From Mya arenaria (lineage: Eukaryota > Mollusca > Bivalvia > Myida > Myidae): 64,000 nucleotides of DNA. A model generated the notes under the pieces. The model saw only the letters and a list, made by a program, of their open reading frames with translations. It was not told the origin of the DNA and made no database searches. Shown piece after piece: positions 47,840 to 58,861 of the stretch. The DNA lies in the NCBI RefSeq assembly GCF_026914265.1, contig NC_069125.1:26573595-26637594 (forward strand), written 5' to 3'. The translations under genes and the position numbers were made by a program. Within the stretch, counting starts at the first letter, position 1, and each line of letters opens with the position of its first letter.

Positions 47840-49255
47840 ATAAGAAAGTCACCTATTTAGAGTTATCACCAGTATAGAGACATATGGTCACTTGTTAAAC
47901 TACAGCGCTTTAGAACGTGTCCCTCAACTATGATCACCAGTATAAAAGCTATATGGTCAACTGTCAAACTACAGTGCTTTAGAATGGGTCCCTCAACTAT
48001 GAACACCTATATAGAGATATATGGCCAGTTGTCAAACTACAGTGCTTTAGAACGGGACCCAATACCATGGACACCAGTATAGATCGAGGTATATGGCCAG
48101 TTGTCAAAGTAGAGTGCTTTAGAACGGGTCCCTTAACTATGAACACCAGTATGGAGGTATATGGCAAGTTGTCAAATACAGTGCTTTAGAAAGGGTCCCA
48201 ATACTATGGACACCAGTATAGAGATATATGGCCAGTTGTCAAAGTACAGTGCATTAGAATGGGTCCCTTAACTATGAACACCAGTAAAGAGGTATATAGC
48301 CAGTTGTCTAACTACAGTGCTTAAGAAAGGGTATTAATACTATAGACACCAGTATAGAGGTATATGGCCAGTTGTCAAAGTACAGTGCTTTAGAACGGGT
48401 CCCAATACTATGGACACCAGTCTAGATATATGGCTAGTTGTCAAAGTACAGTGCTTAGAAAGGGTCCCTTAACTATGAACAGCAGTATAGAGATATATGG
48501 TCAGTTGTCTAACTACAGTGCTTTAGAACGGGTCTTAATACTATGGACACCAGTATAGAGGTATATGGCTAGTTGTCAAAGTACAGTGCTTAGAACGGGT
48601 CCCAATACTATGGACACCAGTATAGAGATATATGGCCACTTGTCAAACTACACTGATTTAGAACGGATTCCAATACTATGGACACCAGTATAGAGGTATA
48701 TGGCCAGTTGTCAAACTACACTGCTTTAGAACGGGTCCCTTAACTATGAACAGCAGTATAGAGATATATGGTCAGTTGTCTAACTACAGTGCTTTAGAAC
48801 GGGTCTTAATACTATGGACACCAGTATAGAGGTATATGGCTAGTTGTCAAAAGTACAGTGCTTCAGAACGGGTCCCAATACTATGGACACCAGTATAGAG
48901 GTATATGGCCAGTTGTCAAACTACAGTGCTTTAGAACGGGTCCCTTATCTATGGACACCAGTATAGAGGTATATGGCTAGTTGTCAAAGTACAGTGCTTT
49001 AGAACGGGTCCCTTATCTATGGACACTAGTATAGAGATATATGGTCAGTTGTCTAACTACAGTGCTTTAGATTGGGTCACTCAACTATGAACACCAGTAT
49101 AGAGATATATGGCCAGTTGTCAAACTACAGTGCTTAAGAACGTGTCCCTCAACTATGAACAAGAGTATAGCGAGATATATGGCCAATTGTCAGACTAGTG
49201 CTTTAGAACATGATTACTAGCTATGGTCACTTGTACAGAGATAAAGGCTGGTTGT
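47840..49255 (-). repeat. second 68-bp satellite array, inverted
   Basis: About 20 monomers read in the opposite sense to the main array: CCAGTATAGAGATATATGG, CCAGTTGTCAAACTACAGTG, CTTTAGAACGGGTCCC. They are more diverged, with several 1-4-bp indels. They include rare variants also found in the main array, such as AACGGGTCTTAATACTATGG-type units occurring twice. Both edges fade into non-satellite sequence. Confidence 0.95.
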
Positions 49256-50354
49256 CTCACCACATTTCGTTTATATTTATTTTTATAGTCCCCTTTACTT
49301 AGTGTACTATATTTTAAGTGTATGCTGGGAGTAGGATCATTATTGGTCACAGGTGTATGGCAAAATACAGTGCAGTCTTCTTTGCATAACTTGCATCAAT
49401 TAAATAACAGTTTAACACATATTAAACAGAAAATGCTCAATACCATTATTTCCAAAGTTCTTCGAACTTTAGTCTGTCACATACTGCACATTATCTCTCA
49501 GTTCCGACTGTTTGATTTCTTTGAAAACATCCTCTAAATTGTTACTAACTCAGCATCTTGTAGTTGTAAAACATGTAAATAAACAACTACACAGATATCT
49601 ATGACGTTATTTTATAAACGGGCACCTGCTTAAATCCGTCTTGTCGTTTGTCAAAATCAACACTGTATCCTAAATGTACGACCAATGAAAACGCTTCTTG
49701 CATTTAAGGACATTAGACTGGTACCCTTATTCTCTTTTCTACAAAAAGAGACCGGTATCAGCTAAACCGGGTGCCCGTCGTGCAATCGAAAAGTATTAGG
49801 AATACGGGAACCAAATCAAAATGGCGGTGTAAGTAGAAACAATCAGGAGAGCCGATGTAAAAAACGTTTTTGTTTTCATTTGTATAAAATGTTGGTATAT
49901 TGGTGTTATTCACTCCATTTCCGACGAATATACATAATCAAAATCTTATTTCTTTATTTACCAAAATGACAAACTTAATTGAATAATTATACCTCAGAAC
50001 TTCAAAAGACGGTACCGACTTCTGACCGTCTTTTTTGGGACAAAATTTGCATGTCACCTTGATACGTTTTTTGGATAAAATGTGTTATTTTTAACTATTC
50101 ATTGCATGGCACATAGCATTTTTTAGATTTATTATACTTTTTTCTTTGATTATATATGACTATTCTTGACATTTTTTAATATTTTTGACATATGTGCCCT
50201 CACTGTTTTTGAATAGTTTGAGGTTTCAAAAATATGATAACTGCATAAAAATTATGTGCAAATTGTTATGGATACTTGTTTGATGTTTTTGCACATTTTC
50301 ATGGATCTTCTAATGTTATCTGTAGTTATTTGTATTATTATTGTAAACTTATAA
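49256..50354 (+). other. non-coding; possible promoter/first exon near 49,820
   Basis: CAAAATGGCGGTGTAAGTAG (about 49,817-49,836) combines a good translation-start context with a donor-like GTAAGT. It is preceded by a CpG-richer 100 bp. No downstream exon was found. The rest is AT-rich with no feature, apart from the 27-bp segment shared with 20,312. Confidence 0.2.
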
Positions 50355-50679
50355 GGCCTAAAAAAAAATACATTTGGTTCGGGTTACCCGACCCTACCTA
50401 CGGAATAGGCGCCGACCCTACCGTTTTTATAGTCAGTTTGAAAAAAAAATGGAAAAATTAAAAAAAAAAAAAAAAAATCTCTTTTTTTTTTTAAATTGCT
50501 TTTTAATATTAAGTTTAAACCTTAAATGCTTATACAGAAGATAGCTTTAACACCATTCTCCAATGATGAAAATTATTTTCTTATATAAAACCTAATAAAT
50601 TAAAAAAAAAAAAAGCCTACCTACCCTACCTATTTTTTTTAAGGATGTAACCCTAACCAAACTATTTTTTTTTTAGGCC
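50355..50679. mobile_element. 325-bp TIR element, TAA target duplication
   Basis: GGCCTAAAAAAAAATACATT on the left, and GGCCTAAAAAAAATAGTTTG inverted on the right, are flanked by TAA (50,352-50,354 and 50,680-50,682). Inner repeats of CTACC/GGTAG motifs also mirror each other. Same family as the 2.0-kb element at 1,031-3,052. Confidence 0.75.
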
Positions 50680-50944
50680 TAATCAAATTCCATGTACATA
50701 GCATGTGATAACTGGTGATATTGGTAATAATGTGGATTTTTCAATGTTAGACCACAGGGAGCAGAAACAAATTATTTTTATATATTCTAGCCTAAAGGAA
50801 TATAGATATATACATAAAGGACAGAATAAAAAGTATCTTGAAATTCTCCTATTTTATTGAATATTCACCATTATTTTATGAATAAAGATTTCAGTATTGA
50901 TATTTGTAAAATCTTAAATTAATTTTGCTCTTTTTATCAATAAG

Positions 50945-51290
50945 GGGATTTTTTTGGATTGAACCCCATTCTTATTGATGGGTTTTTAATTCCCCGCCAT
51001 AGAGTGGGGAGGGGTTTATAGGAATGCACTTCGTTCATCTGTCAGTCTGTCCATCTGTCTGTCTGTCTGTAACATTTTGTGTTCACACAATAACTTACAT
51101 GTACTTATGCATTGATGGATTACCATATTACTTTGTACAAATGTTTTCCTCATTGAGACGATGTGCAGTGACCTTGACCCGGGTCCATACCACAAAGGTC
51201 AAGGTCACACAAGAGTTCACATGCTCGTGTCTGCACCATAACTTACTTATACATTGATGGATTATCATTTTTTCTTTTTTTTTAGCCAAA
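50945..51290 (+). repeat. dispersed repeat with (TCTG)n and ~140-bp tandem core
   Basis: It has GGGGAGGGGTTTATAGGAAT, a TCTG microsatellite (about 51,045-51,070), then ATAACTTAC..TTAT.CATTGATGGATTA twice (about 51,089 and 51,238). Between these lies the inverted pair GTGACCTTGACC / GGTCAAGGTCAC. It is a repeat of a type I associate with bivalve genomes (memory only). Confidence 0.5.
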
Positions 51291-51437
51291 ATAAACTTGG
51301 CATTGAAATTACCTACATAGTTGGTTAATAAAATGACTGTATGCCCTCGTTACTGTACTATTATTAATGATTTTTGTACTTATTCTGGTAAGAAATTATA
51401 TATTTACGACATAATGCTCCATGCTGCTCTTTACTCA

Positions 51438-51508
51438 GCCACTGTAGTTTTAAGAAAAACACTTCTTACCATGTAGAAAGAGTTCTGGGTTCAAATCCCA
51501 GCGGTGGC
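51438..51508 (+). tRNA. tRNA-like segment (pseudogene or SINE head)
   Basis: GCCACTG pairs fully (one G-U) with CGGTGGC, and the T-arm CTGGGTTCAAATCCCAG is perfect. The D-arm has no GG and no A box (TAGTTTTAAGAAAAAC), and the anticodon stem needs an 8-nt loop. It is therefore unlikely to be a working tRNA gene. Confidence 0.35.
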
Positions 51509-51792
51509 CAACTAGAAAAGCATTCAGGGGCTTTTAAATTCTTGTCATTTTTTTACAAACCAGAAAAGGATCAAACCTTTCTTTGCGAAAATTGGAACAT
51601 TCTTGTCAATATTATATAGCCCATTGTAATTCTATTTTTACAATAAATATATTGTTTCGACTGACTGGTCTTGAGTTTGAATTACATGCGAATCAATATT
51701 ATATTGATATACTGGTAATTTATTTTATCTTATGAAATTTCATAAACACATTATATATTATAATATTGATCATATATATATATATTAGTAAT

Positions 51793-51882
51793 GTTCCGAT
51801 GATCGATTATAATCGAAAATCGATTGGTTGGGCCTGAAATCGGCGACAATCGATTGTTTTTGGTTATAATCGATCATCGAAC
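51793..51882. repeat. 90-bp near-palindrome rich in ATCGATTA
   Basis: The left arm GTTCCGATGATCGATTATAA is mirrored by GTTCGATGATCGATTATAAC on the other strand, and an inner arm (CGATTG..) also mirrors. It shares GACAATCGAT with the hAT MITE at 43,300-44,163, so it is probably a short derivative of that family. Confidence 0.65.
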
Positions 51883-52022
51883 AAAAAATTAAAAAAAATA
51901 AGTGTTCAGATGTTATCTTTAACAAAATTGATGATGAAAGCCACAATGAGCAAGAAAATAACTAATTTTTTTACAACAACACTTAATAACTTCATAACTT
52001 CAATCATAGACATAATGTATAT

Positions 52023-52218
52023 ACTGAACGCACTGCTGTCGTTAGATTTTTATCAAAAAGTAACGAAGGGTACAGCAGTGCGTTCAGTAAGGCGAGCGTT
52101 TACAAAACGCTCGCAAACGTTTTGTTTTGTATCCCTGTTGCAACGCAGCGCATACACATTAAGCGGGAAACCAAACAGCAAACGTTCGCCGCAAACATCT
52201 TTACTGAACGCGCTGCTG
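52023..52218. repeat. 16-bp motif in inverted and direct copies
   Basis: ACTGAACGCACTGCTG (52,023) occurs inverted at 52,073-52,088 and direct, with one change, at 52,203-52,218. GCGAACGTTTGC-like words lie between. It is a small structured repeat. Confidence 0.5.
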
Positions 52219-52232
52219 GTCTAATCAAAATT

Positions 52233-52425
52233 GCATTCGGAACTCCTTGGACATTTTTATCGAAAACAACATAGACTCAATCATCTAGACGCCTGCATCT
52301 GATCCGGGTCAATACCGTTCAATGCGACGTCATTGACTCTAATCAGAGCGGCTGAATGATTGAGACTAAAAACAACATAATATTTATTTATGTTTTCGAA
52401 AAAATGGCCGAGGAGTTCCGAATGC
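52233..52425. mobile_element. 193-bp MITE (GCATTCGGAACTCC ends)
   Basis: The left arm GCATTCGGAACTCC continues with a TGG.CATTTTTATCGAAAAC-type sequence. The right arm is its inverted match, ending GGCCGAGGAGTTCCGAATGC. An extra solo end follows at about 52,428-52,460. Related ends are at 951-980 and about 21,164. Confidence 0.7.
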
Positions 52426-52470
52426 TTTTTTTCCGATAAAATGGCCGAGGAGTTCCGAAAGATTTTACCG

Positions 52471-53963
52471 GGACCAAACTGCTTTGTTTAAAAAGTGTTA
52501 TTTTTGGTAAGAAATGTATTGCATTTCACTATTTCTGGCAAATGTTCACAATTAAATGCATTTATCTTGTCCGGTTGATCAAAATATGCTATTTCCTGGT
52601 TTTCACAACTTTCCCCTATTTTTTTTTTTTTAATGAGTCGTATGCAATCTTACAAGCACTGAAATGTCCAAATTTGGTGAAAATTTGACTGCGAGAACTT
52701 GAAATGGGTGCAAAGATGTGTAGAACTGTCCCATTTGATGCTTAGAATGCCATTTGAGTCAAGGTTCAGTTGAAAAACCTCAAAGAATGGCATTTTGGGC
52801 CAAAACGCCTTAGAAAATACAGACGCACAGGCACTTGGGTGACAGGCAGTGAAACTGGAAAACCTGACACAGACTATCAGATTGAGCTAGCTTTGGGTGT
52901 ATTTATGTATGAAGGACTAATCGAAAGTGTTTTCCATAAAAAATGCAGGGACGGGTTTAGTTATAAGGGACCAAACTGCTTTGTTTAAAAAGTGTTATTT
53001 TTGGTAAGAAATGTATTGCATTTCACTATTTCAGGCAAATGTTCACAATTAAATGCATTTATCTTGTCCGGTTGATCAAAATATGCTATTTCCTGGTTTT
53101 TACAACTTTCGCCTATTTTTTTTTTTAAAAATGAGTTGTATGCAATCTTACAAGCACTGAAAATGTCCAAATTTGGTGAAAATTTGACTGCGAGAACTTG
53201 AAATGGGTGCAAAGATGTGTAGAACTGTCCCATTTGATGCTTAGAATGCCATTTGAGTCAAGGTTCAGTTGAAAAACCTCAAAGAATGGCATTTTGGGCC
53301 AAAACGCCTTAGAAAATACAGACGCACAGGCACTTGGGTGACAGGCAGTGAAACTGGAAAACCTGGCACAGACTATCAGATTGAGCTAGCTTTGGGTGTA
53401 TTTATGTATGAAGAACTAATCGAAAGTGTTTTTCATAAAAAATGCATGGACAGGTTTAGTTATAAGGGACCAAACTGCTTTGTTTAAAAAGTGTTATTTT
53501 TGGTAAGAAATGTATTGCATTTCACTATTTCTGGCAAATGTTCACAATTAAATGCATTTATCTTGTCCGGTTGATCAAAATATGCTATTTCCTGGTTTTC
53601 ACAACTTTCGCCTATTTTTTTTTTTTAAATGAGTCGTATGCAATCTTACGAGCACTGAAAATGTCCAAATTTGGTGAAAATTTGACTGCGAGAACTTGAA
53701 ATGGGTGCAAAGATGTGTAGAACTGTCCCATTTGATGCTTAGAATGCCATTTGAGTCAAGGTTCAGTTGAAAAACCTCAAAGAATGGCATTTTGGGCCAA
53801 AACGCCTTAGAAAATACAGACGCACAGGCACTTGGGTGACAGGCAGTGAAACTGGAAAACCTGACACAGACTATCAGATTGAGCTAGCTTTGGGTGTATT
53901 TATGTATGAAGGACTAATCGAAAGTGTTTTTCATAAAAAATGCAGGGACGGGTTTAGTTATAG
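52471..53963 (+). repeat. three tandem ~498-bp units, each with a 72-codon open frame
   Basis: ACCAAACTGCTTTGTTTAAA begins at 52,473, 52,970 and 53,469, so the period is 497-499 bp, with very few differences between units. Each unit ends in an open frame (52,770-52,988; 53,269-53,487; 53,767-54,042). It contains NLKEWHFGPKRLRKYRRTG, then WVTGSETGKPDTDYQIELA and VFHKKC.D.FSY. The frame starts after an acceptor-like TTCAG and has no ATG, so it reads like an exon. The third unit runs into the retroelement segment downstream. I suggest a gag-like exon of the plus-strand retroelement, but the family is not recognised. Confidence 0.6.
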
Positions 53964-54034
53964 GAATGACTTCACCATTACGTCATATGTACTTTCGTTG
54001 TGTGGAAAATTCTCAATAAAAAAAAAATGTTTTT

Positions 54035-54445
54035 ATGATTGATAGACATGTTGCACAATTGCAGTGGTATTCCGACAAGAATTTTGACCAGCTGAAAAGG
54101 ACTGTGGAATCTGGAACAGAATGGGCGGCGGAGACTGCTGGGAAAAAGCCTTTTTCTTTTCGAAGTTTTTGGGGAGGTCTAGGCGACGTATCTCTGACAG
54201 AAGGAAGTTTTGTGCAGGGTGGACAGACATCTGTTTCAAATGCGGCTCTGAGGGGTACTTCGTTAGCGGATGTGCCGCAGACCTGCAAGGAACGACCAAC
54301 TGCATGGGTATCGGGCATGGCCGAGGAGTTACAAGACCGGTGGCAGCAACCGCCTCTCCACGGACGCAGCTGTTCGTTCCAGCCAATGGCGGACAGTGAT
54401 TATGATAAGTACTGGTTATCATCAAAAGAAAATTGTTTAAAATAG
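54035..54445 (+). pseudogene. gag-like segment with zinc knuckle
   Basis: In the frame starting ATG 54,121, residues 38-51 read CFKCGSEGYFVSGC (54,232-54,273). This is a CX2CX4HX4C nucleic-acid-binding knuckle with His replaced by Tyr. A second overlapping frame is open from 54,035 to 54,445. The position, between the triplicated exon and the RT relic, fits a retrotransposon gag. The two overlapping frames suggest a frameshift. Confidence 0.45.
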
Positions 54446-54598
54446 ACTGAATTGCAGATTTATTTTCTGAATAGTTTGAAAACTCTGTTGATATTTTACA
54501 ACATTCTGGAAAGATACTTTAAAGGCTGATAATGAAATTTTGTCTTTATAGAAAATGTATACGTCTTATTTATCATTATCAAACCACTAAGTTTTATC

Positions 54599-55480
54599 AT
54601 GAAAAACAATCAATCAACATTACGAAATAATGAGATTGCATCTTTAACAATTCAAGATTTGATTCAGAAAAAGTGTGTTTATGAAGTACCTTTCATTTTA
54701 CATAATGTCAATGCGTTTGATATATTTTCAAGGTGTTCTTCTAAAGGCGTTTTATGGAAAGGTGTATTAATACATAGAATACAAAATTCGTTGATCGATA
54801 AGTATAATTGTTGATTATGATGATTATGGGACTTGTCAGGATCTTTGTAATTATTTCAATACATTGTATAAGCCGCATTATGAAGACAGATTTGCTCAAG
54901 ATGCACTCTTACTCCAAATTACCAAAATTAATACAATTTATTTGATATTCCAAAAGGGATGTTTAAATGTCGAAAACATTATGGTTTTAAAGAAGGATAC
55001 CGAGTTTAATTTAAAAAGAAATGAGCATAAAGCATGGTATTTCTACTCTATGGGATGATAGTAGATCACAGTAAATCTTTCAGCATTCAAAAATCATTTA
55101 ATAGTTTTGTGTTTAAATCTATTAAATAAACGGTTACACTCTTGTTCTCATTATAATACTTTCCATAAATGCATTATTTAGTAAGAAGTTAAAGGTTTAT
55201 CACTTAAAAATTATGTTTGTTATACAAGTGTATGTATTGATTTTGAACAATACTGTCCCTTAATTAATGACTACACTCATAATTTGCCAAGATAATTCAT
55301 TGTTTTGGACTCCGTTCATAGAGGCAGTTGATGCTTTTACTGTTCATTGGGGAAAAAGACAACAATCTGTCGGTACCTCCAGTTTATTATATACCAAAAG
55401 TTTTGAATCATTTGGCATATTGTAAAGTTGAGAATGCTTCATTTAAAAAATATATTATGAAGTTTTGATGTTAAGAAAAG
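54599..55480 (+). pseudogene. RT-RNase H relic of a tyrosine-recombinase retroelement
   Basis: The segment LTIQDLIQKKCVYEVPF followed by VNAFDIF aligns with the RT start of the minus-strand copy (SEIETLLKNGCISEV and INPLTVA). KGVLIHRIQ corresponds to RLVLDCRHI. The RT core with its aspartates is missing. Further on, DNSLFWTPFIEAVDAFTVHW (about 55,295) and, after a frameshift, KDNNLSVPPVYYIPKVLNHL match the tail of the RNase H region (KYWCPGTTSVDVFSVQW, ENNWLVTPPTLI). Many stops and frameshifts show it is dead. Confidence 0.55.
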
Positions 55481-55689
55481 ACAATATTTATGTTCAAGCT
55501 AGAAATACTTCTACCATGTTTGGTACAGACGGATGTTAAAGTGAAGTTCTTGTAGTAAGATTGGATTGTGATTTGTAATGAAACTCATGGAATGCATTAC
55601 TCAAGTCTACAAAATATAGTATTACTTATTCATTATTGATAATATTATATAGAAGTTGTTTTACTTGTATTAAGTAAGATTTCCTTTTT

Positions 55690-56730
55690 GAATACGGGTT
55701 GTATATTCGGATCTGTTAGATGGCAGAAAACAGGTAGCATTTGTCAGACTGTCTCAAAAAAAACCAGAGGAGCAGTTCTCAGAAGTTAAAGATGTGATTT
55801 TGCCTGAGAGAGAACCTTCTACTGAATACTGTAACTGTTCTTTAGCTTTTAACACATTAAGAGCATGTTGTAAGAAATCAAATTTAAAAAGTTTACCAGC
55901 TTCACTTGTATCCATAGCCTTAAGCTTAGTGATTGTTATTCAGGAAGATAAATATAGTAAATCTAAATGAAATATATACTTTACAGTATCAATTAGGCAA
56001 ATGTTGTTGTTTATGAAAATTATCTTTGGGGTGATATTTCGTTGAACAGTCTTTTGGGTTGTATTAGGAAAGTGGAAAAACCGGTTAATAAAAAGGAGAC
56101 TATAAATAGTGAAATTTTAAAAAGAAAGATGATTTTGAAAGACGCTGCAGTTTCTGAGAACAGTTTTTGGGAGACGTTAGAGATATGACTAGTTTTGTGC
56201 TTGCAATTGCAGATTTTTTTTTCAGGATTAAAGAAGTTCTTTAAGTCGTTCCAATACAGTATAAGACACATATTGTGAAATTTATATTGAAAAGCCAATG
56301 ACTGACGTTTAAAGAGAATAAAATAACGTTGTTATGGGTAAAACGCATACTGAATTTTGTCATGTTTAATTGCTACGTTCATATTTGGTCAAATCTGGCA
56401 TAGACAGTGATCCATCAGAATATGTCTTTAGAGCTGTGCGGTTTTGTAGAAAAACTAATACGTTTAAATTGAGATTTTGGATAAACTAATTAGTTAGACA
56501 ACTGTACATGATTTGTTTAAGATCAAATTAGTTGAAATATGTTAAGATGCTTGTCAATTTGGTTTAAATTCGTTTCGTTCTGGTGGTGTCATAGCTTGTG
56601 CTGAAAAGAAATTATTTGAAAGAATATTAAAAAAAAACATGGAAGTTGGAATTCTGCTTCTTTAATGGACAATTATGTAAAAGAAACCTTAAAAGAAAGG
56701 TTGTCAGTGACACTGATTTTAGACGTATGA
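55690..56730 (+). pseudogene. tyrosine recombinase relic
   Basis: Scattered frames reproduce the order of the minus-strand recombinase: LLGCIRKVEKPVNKKET, FFFRIKEVL, RSYLVKSGIDSDPSEYVF, LNSFRSGGVIACAEKK and HGSWNSASLMDNYVKETLKE. LNSFRSGG occupies the HxxR box with His changed to Asn. The W and Y of the catalytic tail (W...Y) are still visible. Stops and frameshifts separate all segments. Confidence 0.6.
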
Positions 56731-56854
56731 AACGTTTTATTTATGTTTGAAAGCATTTATTGACATTTACAAAGATACTCATAAAGAATTATTTTTTGTG
56801 CTTTTTTGGAGGATGTAGAGTAAAAAGTTAGTTTGATTATCTTTTATTCAATTA

Positions 56855-57840
56855 AGCTTGGATAGCCAGGGCTAGCTGCCCTTTTGTGATATTTAGCTTG
56901 GATAGCCAGGGTTAGCTGCCCTTTTGTGATATTTAAATTGGATAGTCAGGGCTAGCTGCCTTTTTGTGATATTTAAATTGGATAGTCAGGGCTAGCTGCC
57001 TTTTTGTGATATTTGGCTAAAATTCCAGGGCTAGTTGCCCTTTTGTGATATTTGGCTTGGATAGCCAGGGCTATCTGCCCCTTTGTGATATTTGGCTTGG
57101 ATAGCCAGGGCTAGTTGCCCTTTTGTGATATTTGGCTTGGATAGCCAGGGCTATCTGCCCCTTTGTGATATTTGGCTTGAATAGCCAGGGCTATCTGCCC
57201 CTTTGTGATATTTGGCTTAGATAGCTAGGGATAACTGCACCTTTTGATATTTTGTTTGGAAAGCCAGGGTTATAGGCCCTTTATTGATATTAAACTTAGA
57301 TAACTAGGGGCAGAGGCCCTTTTGTGATAGTTGGCTTTGGAAGCCGGGGTTAGAGTTCTTTTCGGATATTTAGCTTAGATAGTAAGGGTTAGATAGTCAA
57401 GACTTGAAGTCCTTCTTTGATATTCGGTTTGGATAGCCAGGGGTTAAGGCCCTTTTAGTATAACTAGCTGATATAGCTTGGGCTTGAGACACTTTTGTGT
57501 TGTTTAGCTTAGGGCAAAATGCACTTTGTGAGGTTAAGTTTAGATAACTCTGGATATAGGCCTTTTTGCGATATTAAGCTTGCATATCCAAGGATTGAGG
57601 CCCATTAGTGATATCTTGCTTCGTCTAGAGACCATTTTGTGATATGTTGCCAATATTACTAACGCTAGAGGCCCATTCAAGAAATTTAGCTTCGATAGCT
57701 AAGAGTTGAGACTTGTGATAGTTAGCTTAGATAACCAAAGATAGAGACCCTTTGTGATATTAAGGTTTGATAGTTAGGTATATAGATCTTCAAGTTAGTT
57801 ATCTAGGTTGGATAGTTAGGTCATATTATGTAGGTTGAGA
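56855..57840 (+). repeat. 40-bp tandem repeat with polar decay
   Basis: The unit CTTGGATAGCCAGGGCTAGC followed by TGCCCTTTTGTGATATTTAG repeats about 24 times. The first nine units are nearly identical and exactly 40 bp. Later ones diverge progressively, and by 57,600 they are barely recognisable. It follows directly on the recombinase relic. Confidence 0.85.
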
Positions 57841-58166
57841 AGTGTCTTGAGGACTTCAATTTGGAACGGACGCTGTTAAAGGTAATATTTACTTTTTATT
57901 GTATTTGTTACATCTATTTATTTATCTGTTATATAATAATAAGAATAGATATAACAATAATTGATTGGATATTACCCTCTTTGTTTGTCTCGACATGTTC
58001 ACCAAATACATTGCCAATTCCTAAACTGTTTGTGTTGTTGTATTTTGAGATTAGTGAATAATTAGTTTACTCACGTATTGAGTGAGTAAATACAATTATT
58101 CACGTTTTGAAAAATATAAATTTTATTGATTTCAGGAGATTGGTTCAAGTACTCGTAATACTTTAG
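57841..58166. other. no gene recognised
   Basis: AT-rich linker between the two retroelement copies. It contains a small inverted repeat (TTTACTCACG / CGTATTGAGTGAGTAAA) near 58,068. Confidence 0.35.
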
Positions 58167-58739
58167 GTCTTTGCTATACTTCGTTTCTACCATAAAAACA
58201 ACAACACAAATGTGCAATACCAGACGAGTTGTTTATTAGATGATGACGTGCAGCCAGGTTAAGTAAGTATAAAACGAGCACATTTATTTATGTAGAGCAC
58301 AACACAATGAAATTCACTGGCTTATAAAGTCCTATGTAGTGCAACCGACCGGCCAGACAAAACCAGAGACGGTAAACTCTGGAAACCTGTGTGCGTTTGC
58401 CAAGTGTCGATCCACAAAGTATGAATGTCGAACCTCATTCATTTGTCTGGTTTCACATGTGGATATAAAACAGTGAAACAAAAATATTGAAGTGAAAATT
58501 TAGGTTACGAAGTGAACTGAGTGAAGTCGACTGGTAGAATTACTCTACACGCTAATATACCAATATAGCACGAACTCCTCGTGCAAGACTGACCACTACT
58601 GTATTAAAATACTATCATTTCGCCAAGACAAATATTTCGCGCTATACTTACGAAAAGCGTGAAATGAATAGTCTTTGCTATACTTCGTTTTTACCATAAA
58701 AACAACAACACAAATGTGCAATACCAGACGAGTTGTTTA
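58167..58739 (-). repeat. pair of 69-bp direct repeats, 504 bp apart
   Basis: 58,167-58,235 and 58,671-58,739 begin GTCTTTGCTATACTTCGTTT and differ at one position. They lie just downstream of the minus-strand recombinase. In Ngaro-type retroelements the 3' end carries split direct repeats (B1-A2-B2). These would be B1 (58,671) and B2 (58,167) around a 435-bp A2. The matching A1 copy at the 5' end is not seen and may lie beyond the window. Confidence 0.65.
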
Positions 58740-58861
58740 GAATACAAAAAGAGCGGGCTTGAAAAATGAGATGAAAAGAATAGCTTATCAAAAAGCTAAT
58801 ATGTTTTGCAAAAACAAATGATGAATTTCGAATCATTACTCTTAAAGTAATCTTTAAAAAA

